A stretch of 64,000 nt of DNA from JAEYZM01 sp943372195 (GTDB lineage: Bacteria > Bacteroidota > Bacteroidia > Sphingobacteriales > Sphingobacteriaceae), in assembly GCA_943372195.1 (NCBI GenBank), contig CALRXS010000004.1, positions 111,903-175,902 of the forward strand. Reading direction: 5' to 3'. The stretch's first letter is position 1. Every line of letters starts with the position of its first letter. Shown one piece after another: positions 1 through 8,032 of the stretch. The position numbers and the translations under genes are program-made. A model generated the notes under the pieces. The model had not been told where the DNA came from, ran no database searches, and saw only the letters and a program-made list of their open reading frames with translations.

Positions 1-119
1 TGTCCAATGTTTAAATGATATATCTTCTTTCCTTCTTTCTTTGCTTGATCTGCAAATGGTACTAATTTACGTATTGGAGATGCGGGCATGTTATGGCCCT
101 TGGTAGAAATTTTAGGCAT
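1..119 (-). CDS. PLP-dependent aminotransferase, N-terminal fragment
   Basis: This is the first 39 codons of a minus-strand gene that leaves the window on the left. The translation begins MPKISTKGHNMPASPIRKL and continues to YHLNIGQ. That matches the start of class I/II aspartate/aromatic-type aminotransferases, which begin with a substrate-capping arm followed by an 'I.LNIGQPD' strand. The PLP lysine lies outside the window, so function rests on N-terminal similarity only. The ATG at 117-119 on the plus strand is the only sensible start. In Bacteroidota such an aminotransferase is often linked to aromatic amino acid genes, and the shikimate operon lies 5.6 kb away on the same strand, but no direct operon link is visible. 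Confidence 0.75.
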   Translation of the reverse strand, partial: MPKISTKGHNMPASPIRKLVPFADQAKKEGKKIYHLNIG

Positions 120-178
120 GCGATTTTTTCTTTAATTGGCCGCAAATTCGATAATTTTTTTGGTGTAGACAAGAAAAT

Positions 179-206
179 GTATTCAGTATTCCGTATTCAG
201 TATTCC
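179..206. repeat. GTATTC(A/C) heptamer tract, four copies
   Basis: Four perfect-length 7-nt units alternate GTATTCA, GTATTCC, GTATTCA, GTATTCC and end in CCGAT. The tract lies between the aminotransferase start and the hairpins at 257 and 300. Its reverse complement occurs at 361-388, so the two form a long inverted pair. The same heptamer recurs near 11.95 kb and 50.5 kb. Confidence 0.85.
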
Positions 207-256
207 GATACCTAAAATTTATACAACGTCACGATGATTATTTGTTGTAGTTGTAA

Positions 257-275
257 GGGGCGATTACATCGCCCC
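257..275. repeat. GAT-NNN-ATC core hairpin
   Basis: GGGGCGAT and ATCGCCCC form a perfect 8-bp stem around a 3-nt TAC loop. No T-tract follows, so it is not an obvious terminator. It has the same GAT...ATC core and GC-rich outer arm as the hairpins clustered at 11.9-12.2 kb. Confidence 0.8.
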
Positions 276-292
276 GTCTAAATAATATCAAT

Positions 293-326
293 AAAAAAAG
301 GGAGCTGATTAAAGCTCCCTTTTTTT
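293..326 (-). terminator. Rho-independent terminator of the DUF1573 gene
   Basis: A 7-bp stem GGGAGCT/AGCTCCC (300-306 with 313-319) has a 6-nt loop. It is flanked by seven A's on the left and seven T's on the right. It lies downstream of the minus-strand DUF1573 gene, where the transcript reads stem then U-tract. The symmetric flanks would also allow plus-strand termination. Confidence 0.85.
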
Positions 327-360
327 ATTATAATCGTGATACTATTGAATCTAGCACATC

Positions 361-388
361 GGAATACTGAATTCTGAATACGGAATAC
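361..388. repeat. GGAATAC/TGAATAC heptamer tract, inverted partner of 179-206
   Basis: The four 7-nt units are GGAATAC, TGAATTC, TGAATAC and GGAATAC, the reverse complement of the GTATTC(A/C) family. Read on the minus strand, the tract leads into GTATTCCGATGTGCTA. The same 16 bases follow the heptamers at 11957-11972, so homology extends beyond the tandem units. Confidence 0.85.
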
Positions 389-406
389 GAATTTTGCTCC
401 GCAAAA

Positions 407-880
407 TTACGGCTTCGCTACCGTCGCAGGTACATCCTTCTTAACCGGCATTGCCGATTCGTTAGAACTTTCTACTTCAACATTACCTTTAATGAATAAC
501 ACTTTTTGAGGTGTCTTTGCATTTGAAGTAATAGTGATTGCTTTATTGAAAGTACCTGGGCGACCTTTTGAATTGTAGATAGCTGTTACAGTACCTGACT
601 CTCCTGGTTTAACTGGCTCTTTTGTCCACTTTGGTGTTGTACAACCACATGATGCTTGCACATTAGAAATTACTAATGGCTCTTTACCTGTGTTCGTGAA
701 CTTAAATGTATATTCTGCTTGTACACCTTCTTTGATTGCTCCAAAATCATGTACTTCTTTTTCGAATTTGTAATCTGGTGCTTTAGGATTAGTTGCAGGT
801 GCAGGTGCTGCTTTGTCTTGTGCAAATGATGCTGCTGCAAATGAAGCAATAGCAATTACTGATAAAATTAACTTTTTCAT
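407..880 (-). CDS. DUF1573 domain secreted protein
   Basis: This 157-aa exported protein has a signal peptide at residues 1-20 (MKKLILSVIAIASFAAASFAQ region). One DUF1573 domain spans about residues 36-135: 'F.KEVHDFGAIKEG...FKFTNTGKEPLVIS...ASCGCTTP.W...PV.PG..G'. DUF1573 is an Ig-like ASPM/SPD-2/Hydin-related fold found in many Bacteroidota exoproteins; its molecular role is unknown. The CGC pair at about residue 79 is the family signature. An Ala/Pro-rich linker separates signal and domain, and a short Ala/Val/Lys tail follows. A consensus -7 box lies at 904-911 and a terminator at 293-326, so the gene appears to be transcribed alone. Confidence 0.9.
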   Translation of the reverse strand: MKKLILSVIAIASFAAASFAQDKAAPAPATNPKAPDYKFEKEVHDFGAIKEGVQAEYTFKFTNTGKEPLVISNVQASCGCTTPKWTKEPVKPGESGTVTAIYNSKGRPGTFNKAITITSNAKTPQKVLFIKGNVEVESSNESAMPVKKDVPATVAKP

Positions 881-903
881 TTTTATTTAATTTTCGTTTG
901 TTA

Positions 904-911
904 CAAATTTA
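904..911 (-). promoter_or_regulatory. -7 promoter box (TAAATTTG)
   Basis: Read on the minus strand this is TAAATTTG, matching the Bacteroidota TAnnTTTG -7 consensus, 24 nt upstream of the DUF1573 ATG. No clear -33 TTG was found at 19-20 nt spacing. Confidence 0.5.
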
Positions 912-968
912 ATGTTAAAACTCTGTTTTTATTGTTTATTTATCAAAATTTATTCCAAATACACTGAT

Positions 969-3173
969 TTATCGTATTATTTCTACTTTTTCTCTACTTA
1001 TGCCCTTAGTGCTCTCTATTTCAAAGATATACAATCCACTGTCAAATTGTTCAGTATTCAATTCTACCCTATATGGGTCAGTAAATTGCCCAATTTCATG
1101 ACAAATTTTCCCGTCAATTGAGCGTATAGTGATTTTTTGAATGGCATTATTACTAATTGATTCGATTACACAAAATGTTGTACTAGGGTTCGGAAATACT
1201 TGTATACCTAAATCTCTTGATGATTGTACATTTTCAATACCTGTTAAAACTGAATCTACTGTAAACTGAAATCTAATTTCTGTACCAAAGTCTGCTCTGA
1301 ATGTTTGTATGGTTGTACCCGACATATTCTTGAAACGTACATAACCTGAACCATCATTATTTGCAAAAAACGATAATCCGTCTTTATCAAAATCTCTAAA
1401 TAAAAATGTATAGCAACCCTTCTGCAATCGAACAGTATCTCTATGTGTTGTTACATTCTTAAACACACTTTTATAATGCCAGAATGAGTTATCTAAATTA
1501 GTTAATTCATATTCGTTTTCATTAGCAGCATTGTTAGTTCTGAACTCTATGAAAAATTCATTTGGTAATGAAGATGTTTTAATAACCTTTACACTTTTTT
1601 CATTGTTCGTTAAATCATAATCTACCAATACACCTTGTGTTTTTACTCTTGCGATAAAGTCGCCACCTGCCTGTATTAACAAGGGGTCTAAGTCTATCAC
1701 CACACTCTCATTCATCGCTAAATTTCCGTTGTAATTATATTGTTGTAAGCTGCTCGAATTGCTCATGCCATATTCGATGACAAATCCTGAAATGTCTTTA
1801 CCATTGTTTCTAACTTTAACAATGGGCTTACCACAAGTCGGATTGAAACGACTGTTTTGCCAATCAGCACTAGGTGAAATTATTTCTTGTAATTCTAAGT
1901 CAGTATTCGACTGGCGATCTCTGTAATAAATTAAGTTTGTAGCAATATTATATGAACAAGAATTATTTCCTTGATTGATAAATGGCTGCATATCTAAATC
2001 TAATCTTAATGAATCACCTGCAGTAATGTATTGACTGATGTCGTAGTAAATTGGGCGAACCATTTCACCCGGACACCAGTTTGCACGGTCGTATAACCAT
2101 GTACCTGGTTGTGGGTATAATGGGTTCATACCACAATCATTTTTCCATATTGCACTTGAAAATCTTTGTACTCCATTGATTTTTAAGTAATGATACTTCT
2201 CACAAAACTCTGCACAGTTTTCATTTCCCCCAAATCCGTGTCCGGTTTGTAATACAATTACCCCCATTTCTGCTGTTGAACTATCAACCGCCAACTTTAC
2301 TTCTTTAATATATTTTTCGATAGAGTTATTCGGATTCCCATATTCAAATCCCCCGTAATACAAAGGCACTACTTTGTATGCCTCACGTATTGGTTCACCT
2401 TTGATAAAAATATAATCTAAACTAACAGTAAATCCGTCTGAATATCCTTCATACTTCACACCAATTTCAACTGAGTCAGTTAATACCGATCTGTAATCAG
2501 TAATGTCTGATGTAAACTCTCTGAAAAATCCGAAGTTACGATCACCCGCATATGGTGTGATATATCTCGCAAACTCAATGAATTCGTACTTATTGTTGTA
2601 ATTTGTTTTAGAGTAGTAGCTCTGAATTAATTTTGTACCATCCACATAAATTGAATCAATTTTTACTCCTGATGTATTAAAATAATAATTCCAATACCCT
2701 GCGATATAAATATTTATTGAATCGGTTTTTAATGTACGATTCGTAGTATCTAAAAATGAATATACTTTTTGTTGCATCGACATGGTAGAGTCGGTGCCAC
2801 CAGCTTGTGCTGAAAAGAAAGTTACATAAGTAGGAGTCGATCTATAAATGATTGAATCAAAATTTTGAGTGCCTAATTTATAATTAGGAGTTTTCACAAT
2901 AACGGTATCGATACCAATTTTACGGCGAGCAAAAACCTTCGTAGTATAATCCCAATCACTACATCCACCCGAAGGGCAACCGATAGTGAATTTTAAGAGA
3001 ATTTGCTTGTAATTAGAGTCGATTTCTGGGAATTTAGTTTTAGTAAAGAAATTGCCATACCAATTCAAATGGGTGCCATTATGTGATCGAATGATCGTAG
3101 TATCGCCAGCTGCCGAAAAGCTAAACTTTTGAAATACAACAATTAAAACTAAAAAAAGTAAATATTTTTTCAT
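969..3173 (-). CDS. PNGase F-like secreted protein with T9SS sorting domain
   Basis: This 734-aa exoprotein has a signal peptide at about residues 1-21. Residues 30-260 resemble the N-terminal eight-stranded domain of peptide-N-glycosidase F: 'GCPSGGCSDWDYTTKV' (D75), 'FARYITPYAGD' (201-211) and 'KYEGYSDGFTVSLDYIF' (E242). These align by eye with the PNGase F regions that carry its catalytic Asp and Glu. Residues 265-430 resemble the second PNGase F domain, ending 'PQPGTWLYDRANWCPGE'. A long beta-rich region follows. Residues about 655-734 are a type A T9SS sorting domain (VFPNPS..., IDGK, LNTEQFDSGLYIFEIES). The expected role is cell-surface or secreted removal of N-glycans from glycoproteins. 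Activity is inferred from family and residue pattern. It appears monocistronic. Confidence 0.82.
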   Translation of the reverse strand: MKKYLLFLVLIVVFQKFSFSAAGDTTIIRSHNGTHLNWYGNFFTKTKFPEIDSNYKQILLKFTIGCPSGGCSDWDYTTKVFARRKIGIDTVIVKTPNYKLGTQNFDSIIYRSTPTYVTFFSAQAGGTDSTMSMQQKVYSFLDTTNRTLKTDSINIYIAGYWNYYFNTSGVKIDSIYVDGTKLIQSYYSKTNYNNKYEFIEFARYITPYAGDRNFGFFREFTSDITDYRSVLTDSVEIGVKYEGYSDGFTVSLDYIFIKGEPIREAYKVVPLYYGGFEYGNPNNSIEKYIKEVKLAVDSSTAEMGVIVLQTGHGFGGNENCAEFCEKYHYLKINGVQRFSSAIWKNDCGMNPLYPQPGTWLYDRANWCPGEMVRPIYYDISQYITAGDSLRLDLDMQPFINQGNNSCSYNIATNLIYYRDRQSNTDLELQEIISPSADWQNSRFNPTCGKPIVKVRNNGKDISGFVIEYGMSNSSSLQQYNYNGNLAMNESVVIDLDPLLIQAGGDFIARVKTQGVLVDYDLTNNEKSVKVIKTSSLPNEFFIEFRTNNAANENEYELTNLDNSFWHYKSVFKNVTTHRDTVRLQKGCYTFLFRDFDKDGLSFFANNDGSGYVRFKNMSGTTIQTFRADFGTEIRFQFTVDSVLTGIENVQSSRDLGIQVFPNPSTTFCVIESISNNAIQKITIRSIDGKICHEIGQFTDPYRVELNTEQFDSGLYIFEIESTKGISREKVEIIR

Positions 3174-3197
3174 CGTTTGGATTTAGAATGTAACATT

Positions 3198-3205
3198 CAA
3201 AGTTA
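3198..3205 (-). promoter_or_regulatory. -7 promoter box (TAACTTTG)
   Basis: The minus-strand TAACTTTG matches TAnnTTTG, 25 nt upstream of the PNGase F-like gene. No convincing -33 element was found. Confidence 0.45.
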
Positions 3206-3251
3206 TACAATTCTTCGAAATATTTAGTTTCAGCCTTTGCGCTCAAATGAT

Positions 3252-3259
3252 TATTTTTG
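3252..3259 (+). promoter_or_regulatory. -7 promoter box (TATTTTTG)
   Basis: TATTTTTG matches the Bacteroidota -7 consensus and lies 22 nt upstream of the E1 start codon. The identical octamer precedes several other plus-strand genes here (10276, 12236, 14556, 28584, 51860). Confidence 0.6.
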
Positions 3260-3281
3260 CCGCATACGCAAATATTGAGCT

Positions 3282-5684
3282 ATGTCATCCAACAAAAATT
3301 TAAATACCCCTCTTAACGAAATGAATCAATTAAGTTTCGACGATTTCAAGCAAATTATTCTAACAGATTTTAGAGTAGCCAACGAAAGTCGTCAGGCTAG
3401 TTTATTAGGTCGTAAAGAGGTATTAACAGGTAAAGCAAAATTCGGAATTTTTGGTGATGGTAAAGAGCTTGCCCAAATTGCTATGGCGAAAGTTTTTCGT
3501 GATGGTGATTTTAGATCAGGTTATTACAGAGATCAAACTTTTATGTTTGCCACAGGGATGTCGAACATCAAAGAATTTTTTGCTCAATTATATGCGATGC
3601 CAGATGTTGATGCGGAGCCTTGTTCAGCAGGTAGAAGTATGAACGGACATTTTGGTACACGAAGCTTAGATGAATTTGGTAATTGGAAGAATTTAACAGA
3701 AATGAAAAATTCTTCTGCTGATATTTCACCGACAGCAGGACAGATGCCACGATTAGTCGGATTAGCACAAGCATCTAAATTTTACAGAAACAATAAAGAC
3801 TTACATCAATATACCAATTTCTCAATCAACGGTAATGAAGTTGCCTTTGGTACTATTGGAAATGCGAGTACATCCGAAGGACATTTCTTCGAATCAATAA
3901 ATGCTGCAGGTGTATTGCAAATACCTATGGCGATTTCTATTTGGGATGATGGATATGGAATTTCTGTGCACGCAAAATATCAAACTACTAAAGAAAATAT
4001 TTCAGAAATCTTAAAAGGATTTCAAAGAGATGAGAAGGGCGATGGATATGAAATTTTCAGAGTGAAGGGTTGGGATTATGTAGCATTGTGTGAGACTTAC
4101 GAAAAAGCAATTGCAATTTGTAGAGAGCAGCATGTGCCAGTGATGATACATGTTCAAGAATTAACACAACCACAAGGTCACTCTACTTCAGGTTCACATG
4201 AACGTTATAAATCAAAAGAGAGATTAGAGTGGGAGGCAGAATACGATTGTATTAAGCAGTTCCGTGAATGGATAATCTCGTCGGCAATTGCAACAGATGA
4301 AGAATTATCAACTATAGAAACAGAAGCGAAAAAATATGTGCGCGAATGCCAAAAGGAAATTTGGGAATCATTCAACGCACCAATAAAAGCAGAGGTTCTA
4401 GAAGTTGTTCAATTATTAGAAAACTTAGCAAATGAATCAGCATTTGCAGCTAATATTTTAGAATTATCAAATAAATTAAAATCTACTAGTGATGCTATTC
4501 GCAGAGATAATGTGATGTCGATTCGCAAAGCATTGCGTATAACTAGAAATGAAGATTCAACAGTAAGAAGAGAATTGCAAATTTGGTTGAGTCATCAAAC
4601 AGAAGCGAATGCTGATAGATATAATTCATATTTATTTACGAACACAGAACATTCAGCAATGAATGTTTCAGAAATAAAAGCACAATATTCAGAAGATGCA
4701 GCAATGGTTGATGGGAGAGAAGTGGTGCAAGCATGTTTCGATGCAGCATTTGAAAGAGACCCAAGAGTATTAGCGTTTGGTGAAGACGTAGGTAAAATTG
4801 GTGATGTTAACCAAGGCTTTGCAGGCTTGCAAGAAAAATTTGGTGAGATCAGAATTTCCGATACAGGTATTCGCGAAGCTACAATTATTGGTCAAGGTAT
4901 CGGACTTGCGATGCGCGGATTGAGACCTATTGCAGAGATTCAATATTTAGATTATTTATTGTACGGTTTACAAACGATGAGTGATGATTTAGCATCATTG
5001 TCGTGGAGAACAAAAGCCGGACAAAAAGCACCATTGATTGTACGTACACGCGGACATAGATTAGAAGGTATTTGGCATTCGGGTTCACCAATCGGAATGA
5101 TCTTGCATTCATTAAGAGGAGTACATGTATTAGTGCCACGTAACATGACACAAGCAGCTGGTTTCTATAATACTTTATTAAAGTCAGATGAACCTGCATT
5201 AGTGATAGAGTGCTTAAACGGATATAGATTAAAAGAACAAATGCCAGATAATATTGGCGAGTTCACAGTACCATTAGGTAAACCAGAAATTTTAACAGAA
5301 GGTAATGACATTACGATTGTAAGTTATGGTTCAACATTACGTATTGCTGAAGAAGCAATTGTTGAATTAAACAGCATGGGTATTTCTGTAGAATTAATCG
5401 ACGTACAAAGTTTATTACCATTCGATATACATCATACAATTGTTGATTCATTGAAGAAAACCAATCGCATATTATTCTTAGACGAAGATGTACCAGGTGG
5501 AGCAACTTCATACATGATGCAACAAGTATTAGAAGAACAAAAGGGTTATTACTACTTAGATGCACCAGCAAGAACCTTAAGTGCAAAAGCACATCGCCCA
5601 GCATACGGAACAGATGGAGATTACTTCTCGAAACCGAGTGTAGATGATGTGGTGGAGATCGTGATGGAGATCGTGGGTAGCTAA
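3282..5684 (+). CDS. 2-oxoacid dehydrogenase E1, fused alpha and beta subunits
   Basis: This 800-aa thiamine diphosphate enzyme decarboxylates a 2-oxoacid (pyruvate or branched-chain) and passes the acyl group to the E2 lipoyl domain. Residues about 20-420 are E1-alpha, with the ThDP/Mg region 'GNASTSEGHFFESINAAG' (193-210) followed by 'WDDGYGISV'. Residues about 470-800 are E1-beta: 'DGREVVQACFDAAFERD', 'FGEDVGKIGDVNQGFAGL', 'VRTRGHRLEGIWHSGSP' and the C-terminal transketolase domain. The usual GDG of the alpha motif reads GNA here. E2 and E3 genes are not in the window, so the substrate cannot be named. The stop codon sits inside a small palindrome (GTAGCT-AA-AGCTAC, 5677-5690), followed by the large inverted repeat at 5694. 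Confidence 0.88.
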   Translation: MSSNKNLNTPLNEMNQLSFDDFKQIILTDFRVANESRQASLLGRKEVLTGKAKFGIFGDGKELAQIAMAKVFRDGDFRSGYYRDQTFMFATGMSNIKEFFAQLYAMPDVDAEPCSAGRSMNGHFGTRSLDEFGNWKNLTEMKNSSADISPTAGQMPRLVGLAQASKFYRNNKDLHQYTNFSINGNEVAFGTIGNASTSEGHFFESINAAGVLQIPMAISIWDDGYGISVHAKYQTTKENISEILKGFQRDEKGDGYEIFRVKGWDYVALCETYEKAIAICREQHVPVMIHVQELTQPQGHSTSGSHERYKSKERLEWEAEYDCIKQFREWIISSAIATDEELSTIETEAKKYVRECQKEIWESFNAPIKAEVLEVVQLLENLANESAFAANILELSNKLKSTSDAIRRDNVMSIRKALRITRNEDSTVRRELQIWLSHQTEANADRYNSYLFTNTEHSAMNVSEIKAQYSEDAAMVDGREVVQACFDAAFERDPRVLAFGEDVGKIGDVNQGFAGLQEKFGEIRISDTGIREATIIGQGIGLAMRGLRPIAEIQYLDYLLYGLQTMSDDLASLSWRTKAGQKAPLIVRTRGHRLEGIWHSGSPIGMILHSLRGVHVLVPRNMTQAAGFYNTLLKSDEPALVIECLNGYRLKEQMPDNIGEFTVPLGKPEILTEGNDITIVSYGSTLRIAEEAIVELNSMGISVELIDVQSLLPFDIHHTIVDSLKKTNRILFLDEDVPGGATSYMMQQVLEEQKGYYYLDAPARTLSAKAHRPAYGTDGDYFSKPSVDDVVEIVMEIVGS

Positions 5685-5693
5685 AGCTACTAA

Positions 5694-5777
5694 TTCCACG
5701 CAGAGAGCGCAGAGTAGTGCAGAGGTCGCAGAAATGAATTTGCGAACTCTGCACTACTCTGCGCTCTTTGCGTGGAA
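5694..5777. repeat. 84-bp near-perfect inverted repeat between convergent genes
   Basis: Two 37-nt arms (5694-5730 and 5741-5777) are complementary except at two positions, around a 10-nt loop. The arms are built from CGCAGAG-like words ('GCGCAGAGTAGTGCAGAG'). The element lies between the convergent E1 and aroC genes. Its right arm encodes the last seven residues and stop codon of aroC. It may act as a bidirectional transcription barrier or a mobile intergenic repeat. No long T-tract follows. Confidence 0.9.
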
Positions 5778-6836
5778 CCCTCCAATCAAAATCGCATCTA
5801 AAATCACCACCGCCGCCATTGCCTCCACTATCACCACCGCCCTCGGCAATACACACGGATCATGACGCCCTTCATTCTGCAATTCGATTTCTTCAGAATT
5901 TTTATTGACTGATTTTTGTTTTTTCAGGATGGTAGCAACTGGTTTGAAGGCTACGTTGAAATAAATATCTTCGCCGTTACTAATGCCTCCTTGTATACCT
6001 CCCGAATGATTGGTTTTGGTTCTTACTTTATTTTCTTCGATGTAAAATTCATCGTTGTTTTCTGATCCTTTTAATTTCGCACCTTCAAATCCTGAGCCGT
6101 ACTCAAAACCCTGTGCTGCATTGATACTCAACATCGCATGTGCTAATGTAGCTTGTAATTTATCGAAGACTGGTTCTCCAATTCCTGCTGGCATGTTTTG
6201 AATGATGCATTGTATAGTGCCACCAACTGTATCACCTTCTTTTTTCGCCTCTTCTATTTTTGAGATAAACTTTTGCGCCATTTCCTCATCCGGACATCTA
6301 ACTATATTATTTTCAGTCTTTGATAAATATAATGTTGAATAATGTTTTTCTACACTTAAATCAGCTACTGATTTTACAAATGCCTGTATGTTGATATTGT
6401 ATTTTTTTAATATTTGTTTTGCTAATGCTCCCGCTAGAACCCTTGCTACCGTCTCTCTTGCCGATGATCGGCCCCCACCTCTATAATCTCTTATACCATA
6501 CTTTGCTTCGTATGTATAATCTGCATGTGAAGGTCTGTATGTTTCTTTTAAATAATTATAATCTTTTGACTTTGCATCATTGTTTCTCACCATCATGCAA
6601 ATAGGTGTGCCTAATGTTTTACCTTCAAATACGCCCGATAAAATCTCAAAAGATTCATCTTCTTTACGACCTGTAGTAATCGATGACTGTCCTGGTTTGC
6701 GTCTGTTTAATTCTGCTTGAATGAAATCGTAGTCGATTGTATGTCCGGCCGGACAACCATCTATCACCACACCGATTGCTTCGCCGTGTGATTCGCCGAA
6801 AGTTGTTATTTTAAATATCGTTCCGAAAGAATTCAT
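5754..6836 (-). CDS. aroC: Chorismate synthase
   Basis: This 360-aa enzyme catalyses the FMN-dependent anti-1,4-elimination of phosphate from EPSP to give chorismate, the last shikimate step. Family signatures are 'TFGESHGEAIGVVIDGCPAG' at the N-terminus, 'RRKPGQSSITTGRKE' (about 46-62), 'YRPSHADYTYEAKYGIRDYRGGGRSSARET', 'GGIQGGISNGEDI' and 'GRHDPCVLPRAVVIVEAMAA' near the C-terminus. Length is typical. It is the last gene of the minus-strand aro operon, with its ATG overlapping the aroA stop by 4 nt. Its final seven codons (FHAKSAE and TAG) lie inside the right arm of the 84-bp inverted repeat, so the C-terminal tail is repeat-derived. Confidence 0.97.
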   Translation of the reverse strand: MNSFGTIFKITTFGESHGEAIGVVIDGCPAGHTIDYDFIQAELNRRKPGQSSITTGRKEDESFEILSGVFEGKTLGTPICMMVRNNDAKSKDYNYLKETYRPSHADYTYEAKYGIRDYRGGGRSSARETVARVLAGALAKQILKKYNINIQAFVKSVADLSVEKHYSTLYLSKTENNIVRCPDEEMAQKFISKIEEAKKEGDTVGGTIQCIIQNMPAGIGEPVFDKLQATLAHAMLSINAAQGFEYGSGFEGAKLKGSENNDEFYIEENKVRTKTNHSGGIQGGISNGEDIYFNVAFKPVATILKKQKSVNKNSEEIELQNEGRHDPCVLPRAVVIVEAMAAVVILDAILIGGFHAKSAE

Positions 6837-8032
6837 GAATTTAATATCTTATTGCAATGTACGAAGAAATTTGGGTATGATTTACTGACTACATTTTCAT
6901 CGTCGAAACTTATATTAGTTAATAGCATCAATGGTGCAAAGCTCATTGCCATACGGTGATCATGATAGGTGTTTATGAAAATACTTTCGGGTATCTCTAC
7001 ATCCGAAGAAATTAATTCATAATAATTCTCATGCTCAATAATTCTTGCATTTATTTTTTGTAGTTCAGTTTGTAAGGCTTCAATTCTGTTACTCTCCTTT
7101 ATTTTCAAACTCTCTACACCTTTGAATTTTAAATTCTTTTTTTGAAATGCAAATAAACAGATGAGAGTTTGAGCTAAATCGGGGTAATTAATAAAGTCTA
7201 TTATTTCTTCGGATGATTCGAATTTGCCACTGCGTCTCAACTTTATACTTCCGTCTTGTTCAAAACTCGTTTGCACATTTAAGTTATTCATTATATCTGC
7301 GATTTTTGAATCACCTTGTATAGAATTTTTATGGTAGTTTTTTAATTTAATTTCTTCTATTCCCAATGAAACAAAGCTATACCAATACGATGCAGATGAC
7401 CAATCTGATTCTATGATATACTCTTTTATTTTTGGTGATGCTTCTAAACATTCATCAATGATGATTTCATTTTTTATTTGTCGATACTCAATTCCGAAAT
7501 CATTCAACATTTTCAATGTCATTTTTATGTACGGCTCTGAAATCACTTGTTTCATCAATCTTAACTTCAATCCGTTTTTAATTCTGTTTGAAATTAATAA
7601 CAATGCCGAAACAAATTGTGAACTGATATTTGCATTTAACTCAATGACTTTATTGCATACTAGTTCTCGCCCTTTAATTGCAATAGGAGCGAAGCCTTCT
7701 TTCTCTAAATATTGAATGTCAGCACCCAATGAAATCAATGCTTCTATCAATTCTTTGATAGGTCTTTCTTTTAATCTCTCAGAACCCGTTAATGTAATTT
7801 CAGTACCTTCTATACTTGCAAAATGCGCTGCTAAAAATCTAATCGCCGCCCCCGAATGTTTGCAATCAATAACTCCTGCATTCATTCCAACCGCCCCCTC
7901 TATAATCTTCGTATCATCCGAATCAGATAAATTTCTGATATCTAATTCTACATTCTTCATTCTACATCTTACATTCAGAATGAGTGCACGATTCGACTCC
8001 GACTTCGACCCCAATAATTCTATACTATTCAT
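6833..8032 (-). CDS. aroA: 3-phosphoshikimate 1-carboxyvinyltransferase (EPSP synthase)
   Basis: This 399-aa enzyme transfers enolpyruvyl from PEP to shikimate-3-phosphate, the sixth shikimate step. Visible signatures are 'GSKSESNRALIL' at residues 8-19 (the PEP/S3P-binding motif), 'HSGAAIRFLAAHFA', 'GSERLKERPIKELIEAL', 'KESNRIEAL' and 'YHDHRMAMSFAPL' near the C-terminus. The N-terminus is short, with GSKS only eight residues in, but there is no better upstream ATG within the overlap. The gene overlaps aroB by 8 nt and aroC by 4 nt, indicating translational coupling. Confidence 0.95.
   Translation of the reverse strand: MNSIELLGSKSESNRALILNVRCRMKNVELDIRNLSDSDDTKIIEGAVGMNAGVIDCKHSGAAIRFLAAHFASIEGTEITLTGSERLKERPIKELIEALISLGADIQYLEKEGFAPIAIKGRELVCNKVIELNANISSQFVSALLLISNRIKNGLKLRLMKQVISEPYIKMTLKMLNDFGIEYRQIKNEIIIDECLEASPKIKEYIIESDWSSASYWYSFVSLGIEEIKLKNYHKNSIQGDSKIADIMNNLNVQTSFEQDGSIKLRRSGKFESSEEIIDFINYPDLAQTLICLFAFQKKNLKFKGVESLKIKESNRIEALQTELQKINARIIEHENYYELISSDVEIPESIFINTYHDHRMAMSFAPLMLLTNISFDDENVVSKSYPNFFVHCNKILNS

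Noticed and set aside
5311..5856. 181-codon open frame on the minus strand over the E1 gene end and inverted repeat
   Set aside because: It lies opposite a well-supported E1-beta domain and continues into the aroC end; composition is Ser/Arg/Leu-rich as expected of an antisense frame.
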